Source: Paenarthrobacter aurescens
Lineage (GTDB): Bacteria; Actinomycetota; Actinomycetes; Actinomycetales; Micrococcaceae
Length of the DNA: 64,000 nt
Direction: 5' to 3'
Assembly: GCF_041549525.1 (NCBI RefSeq)
Contig: NZ_CP157456.1
Location: 1,302,001 to 1,366,000, forward strand
Shown here: positions 62,816-64,000 of the stretch, in pieces
How the letters are laid out: each line of letters begins with the position of its first letter
Position numbering within the stretch: position 1 is the stretch's first letter
Position numbers and translations under genes: made by a program
Notes under the pieces: generated by a model
The model's input: the letters and a program-made list of their open reading frames with translations, nothing else
Told to the model about the DNA's origin: nothing
Databases searched by the model: none

Positions 62816-64000
62816 ATGAGCCTCAACGGTCTGCGCCGCGCACTGGCGGAGGACAAGACTTTTGCGCGCGTCCGCACGGAGGCGCAGCGGTCCTTCAGCG
62901 ATCGGAACGCCGACTACCAGATCAGCGCCCCGCAAGGGATGCGCGCGGTGTTGCTCGCCGAAATGGCCGACGCCCTGGCTTCCGGCAGTGGGGAAGATCA
63001 CAGCAGCCCCGTGGTCCTTGCAGTCACCGCAACCGGACGTGAAGCCGAGGACCTCACCGCCGCGCTCGCCTCCTACCTTCCCGCGGATTCGGTGGCCACG
63101 TTCCCCAGCTGGGAGACCCTCCCGCACGAGCGGCTGTCGCCGCGCTCGGACACCGTTGGCCGCCGGCTCTCGGTCCTGCGCCGCCTGACCCACCCGGAAA
63201 GCTCGACGGCGGCCCCGTTGCGTGTGGTGGTAGCCCCGGTTCGCGCTGTTGTCCAGCCGATTGTGGCCGGCTTGGGTGACCTGGTTCCCGTCACCTTGCA
63301 GGTGGGGCAGGAACGTTCCTTCACAGAAGTTGTCCGCGCCCTGTCCGACGCCGCGTATGCCCGCGTTGACATGGTCACGCACCGTGGCGAGTTCGCAGTC
63401 CGCGGCGGCATCCTTGATGTCTTCCCGCCCACCGAGGACCATCCCATCCGCGTGGAATTCTTCGGTGACGAAGTGGACCAGATGCGCTGGTTCGCCGTGG
63501 CTGACCAGCGCTCGCTGTCAGCGCCCGGAATCCACCATCCCACGGAATTGCATGCCCCGCCGTGCCGGGAAATCCTGATCACGGCGTCGGTGATGTCCCG
63601 TGCGGCCAAGCTCAAGGCGGACATGCCAGCAGCGGCGGACATGCTGGAGAAGATTGCCGGCGGGATCGCCGTTGAAGGCATGGAATCCCTGGCCCCCGTG
63701 CTGGTGGATGCCATGGTCCCGTTCGTGGATCAGCTTCCGGCCGGCTCGCTTGCCGTGGTGATCGAGCCGGAAAAGGTGCGTACCCGCGCGCACGATCTCG
63801 CTGCCACCAACGAGGAATTCCTGGAAGCTGCCTGGTCAACTGCGTCCGACGGCGGTGCGGCGCCCCTTGACCTGTCTTCCCAGGCCTCCGCCGATCTTCA
63901 TGCTGCCAGTTTCCGTTCGCTCACCGACACCCGCTCGGCAGCCTTGGAACACGGTGTGTCCTGGTGGTCCATCACGTCCCTTGCTTCCGATGAGGACCTC
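62816..64000 (+). CDS. mfd: Transcription-repair coupling factor, N-terminal part (runs off window)
   Basis: Mfd removes stalled RNA polymerase and recruits the Uvr excision machinery. The first 395 codons are open to the window edge, with no stop. The UvrB-homology region is visible: VVLAVTATGREAEDLTAAL, SYLPADSVATFPSWETLPHERLSP, VTHRGEFAVRGGILDVFPPTEDHPIRVEFFGDEVD (read as successive segments). The start ATG 62816 has TAGGAG eight bases upstream. The helicase domains lie beyond 64000. Confidence 0.95.
   Translation, partial: MSLNGLRRALAEDKTFARVRTEAQRSFSDRNADYQISAPQGMRAVLLAEMADALASGSGEDHSSPVVLAVTATGREAEDLTAALASYLPADSVATFPSWETLPHERLSPRSDTVGRRLSVLRRLTHPESSTAAPLRVVVAPVRAVVQPIVAGLGDLVPVTLQVGQERSFTEVVRALSDAAYARVDMVTHRGEFAVRGGILDVFPPTEDHPIRVEFFGDEVDQMRWFAVADQRSLSAPGIHHPTELHAPPCREILITASVMSRAAKLKADMPAAADMLEKIAGGIAVEGMESLAPVLVDAMVPFVDQLPAGSLAVVIEPEKVRTRAHDLAATNEEFLEAAWSTASDGGAAPLDLSSQASADLHAASFRSLTDTRSAALEHGVSWWSITSLASDEDL

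Overview
The window is 64 kb of GC-rich chromosome with no mobile element, CRISPR array, rRNA or prophage signal. Gene content (a WhiB2-type WhiB, an RpfB-type resuscitation factor, an actinobacterial LCP protein, protein O-mannosyltransferase, SCO4848, DUF3499 and DUF5719 families, a TIGR03089 protein) and gene order point to a high-GC actinobacterium. Protein character suggests Micrococcaceae, most likely Arthrobacter or Paenarthrobacter. The genus is an inference from recognised families, not from a marker-gene comparison.

Layout. 1-2.3 kb: an unidentified gene tail, a frameshifted DUF4245 gene, and class II fructose-1,6-bisphosphatase (glpX). 2.3-7.9 kb (minus): purK-purE-LCP-manA-femAB. 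8-18.4 kb: GtrA, TIGR03089, then whiB, a very large membrane glycosyltransferase, DUF5719, an atypical metallopeptidase-family gene, DUF3499, Trm112 and ahcY. These two blocks resemble the M. tuberculosis Rv3248c-Rv3277 neighbourhood. 18.4-24.6 kb: L,D-transpeptidase, a Cys-rich pentapeptide-repeat protein, RDD and SpoIIM-like membrane proteins, a DUF1461 protein and a small hypothetical. 24.7-29.4 kb: fadD-type ligase and O-mannosyltransferase, divergent from rsmI. 29.5-36.3 kb: an aldehyde dehydrogenase and a MoxR-DUF58-transglutaminase operon. 36.4-48.5 kb: tatD, rpfB-rsmA-ispE, an ABC-F ATPase, a VOC gene remnant, TetR, tRNA-Gln, glmU, prs, rplY and pth, parallel to M. tuberculosis Rv1002c-Rv1020. 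48.6-57 kb: three tandem large ATPase regulators, the third broken. 57-64 kb: sufS-sufU, nhaA, three small or medium genes, and the start of mfd running off the end.

Functional theme. Much of the window builds or remodels the cell envelope: mannose supply, LCP ligase, FemAB, L,D-transpeptidase, RpfB, GlmU, IspE, O-mannosylation and the large glycosyltransferase. It is mixed with housekeeping genes for purines, PRPP, rRNA methylation, Fe-S assembly and translation.

Most unusual signals: (1) two intergenic arrays with the same 32-bp period and a shared 17-nt core in opposite orientations, bracketing a frameshifted VOC gene; (2) the LuxR-type ATPase triplet whose third member has a frameshift at the expected Walker B and no HTH; (3) an intrinsic-terminator leader in front of rpfB-rsmA-ispE; (4) four TAGGTG(G/C) boxes spaced 21-22 bp; (5) a perfect palindrome over the whiB promoter; (6) a 20-bp near-perfect long inverted repeat after glpX. 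Two of the three frameshifts lie in five-base homopolymers and may be assembly errors.
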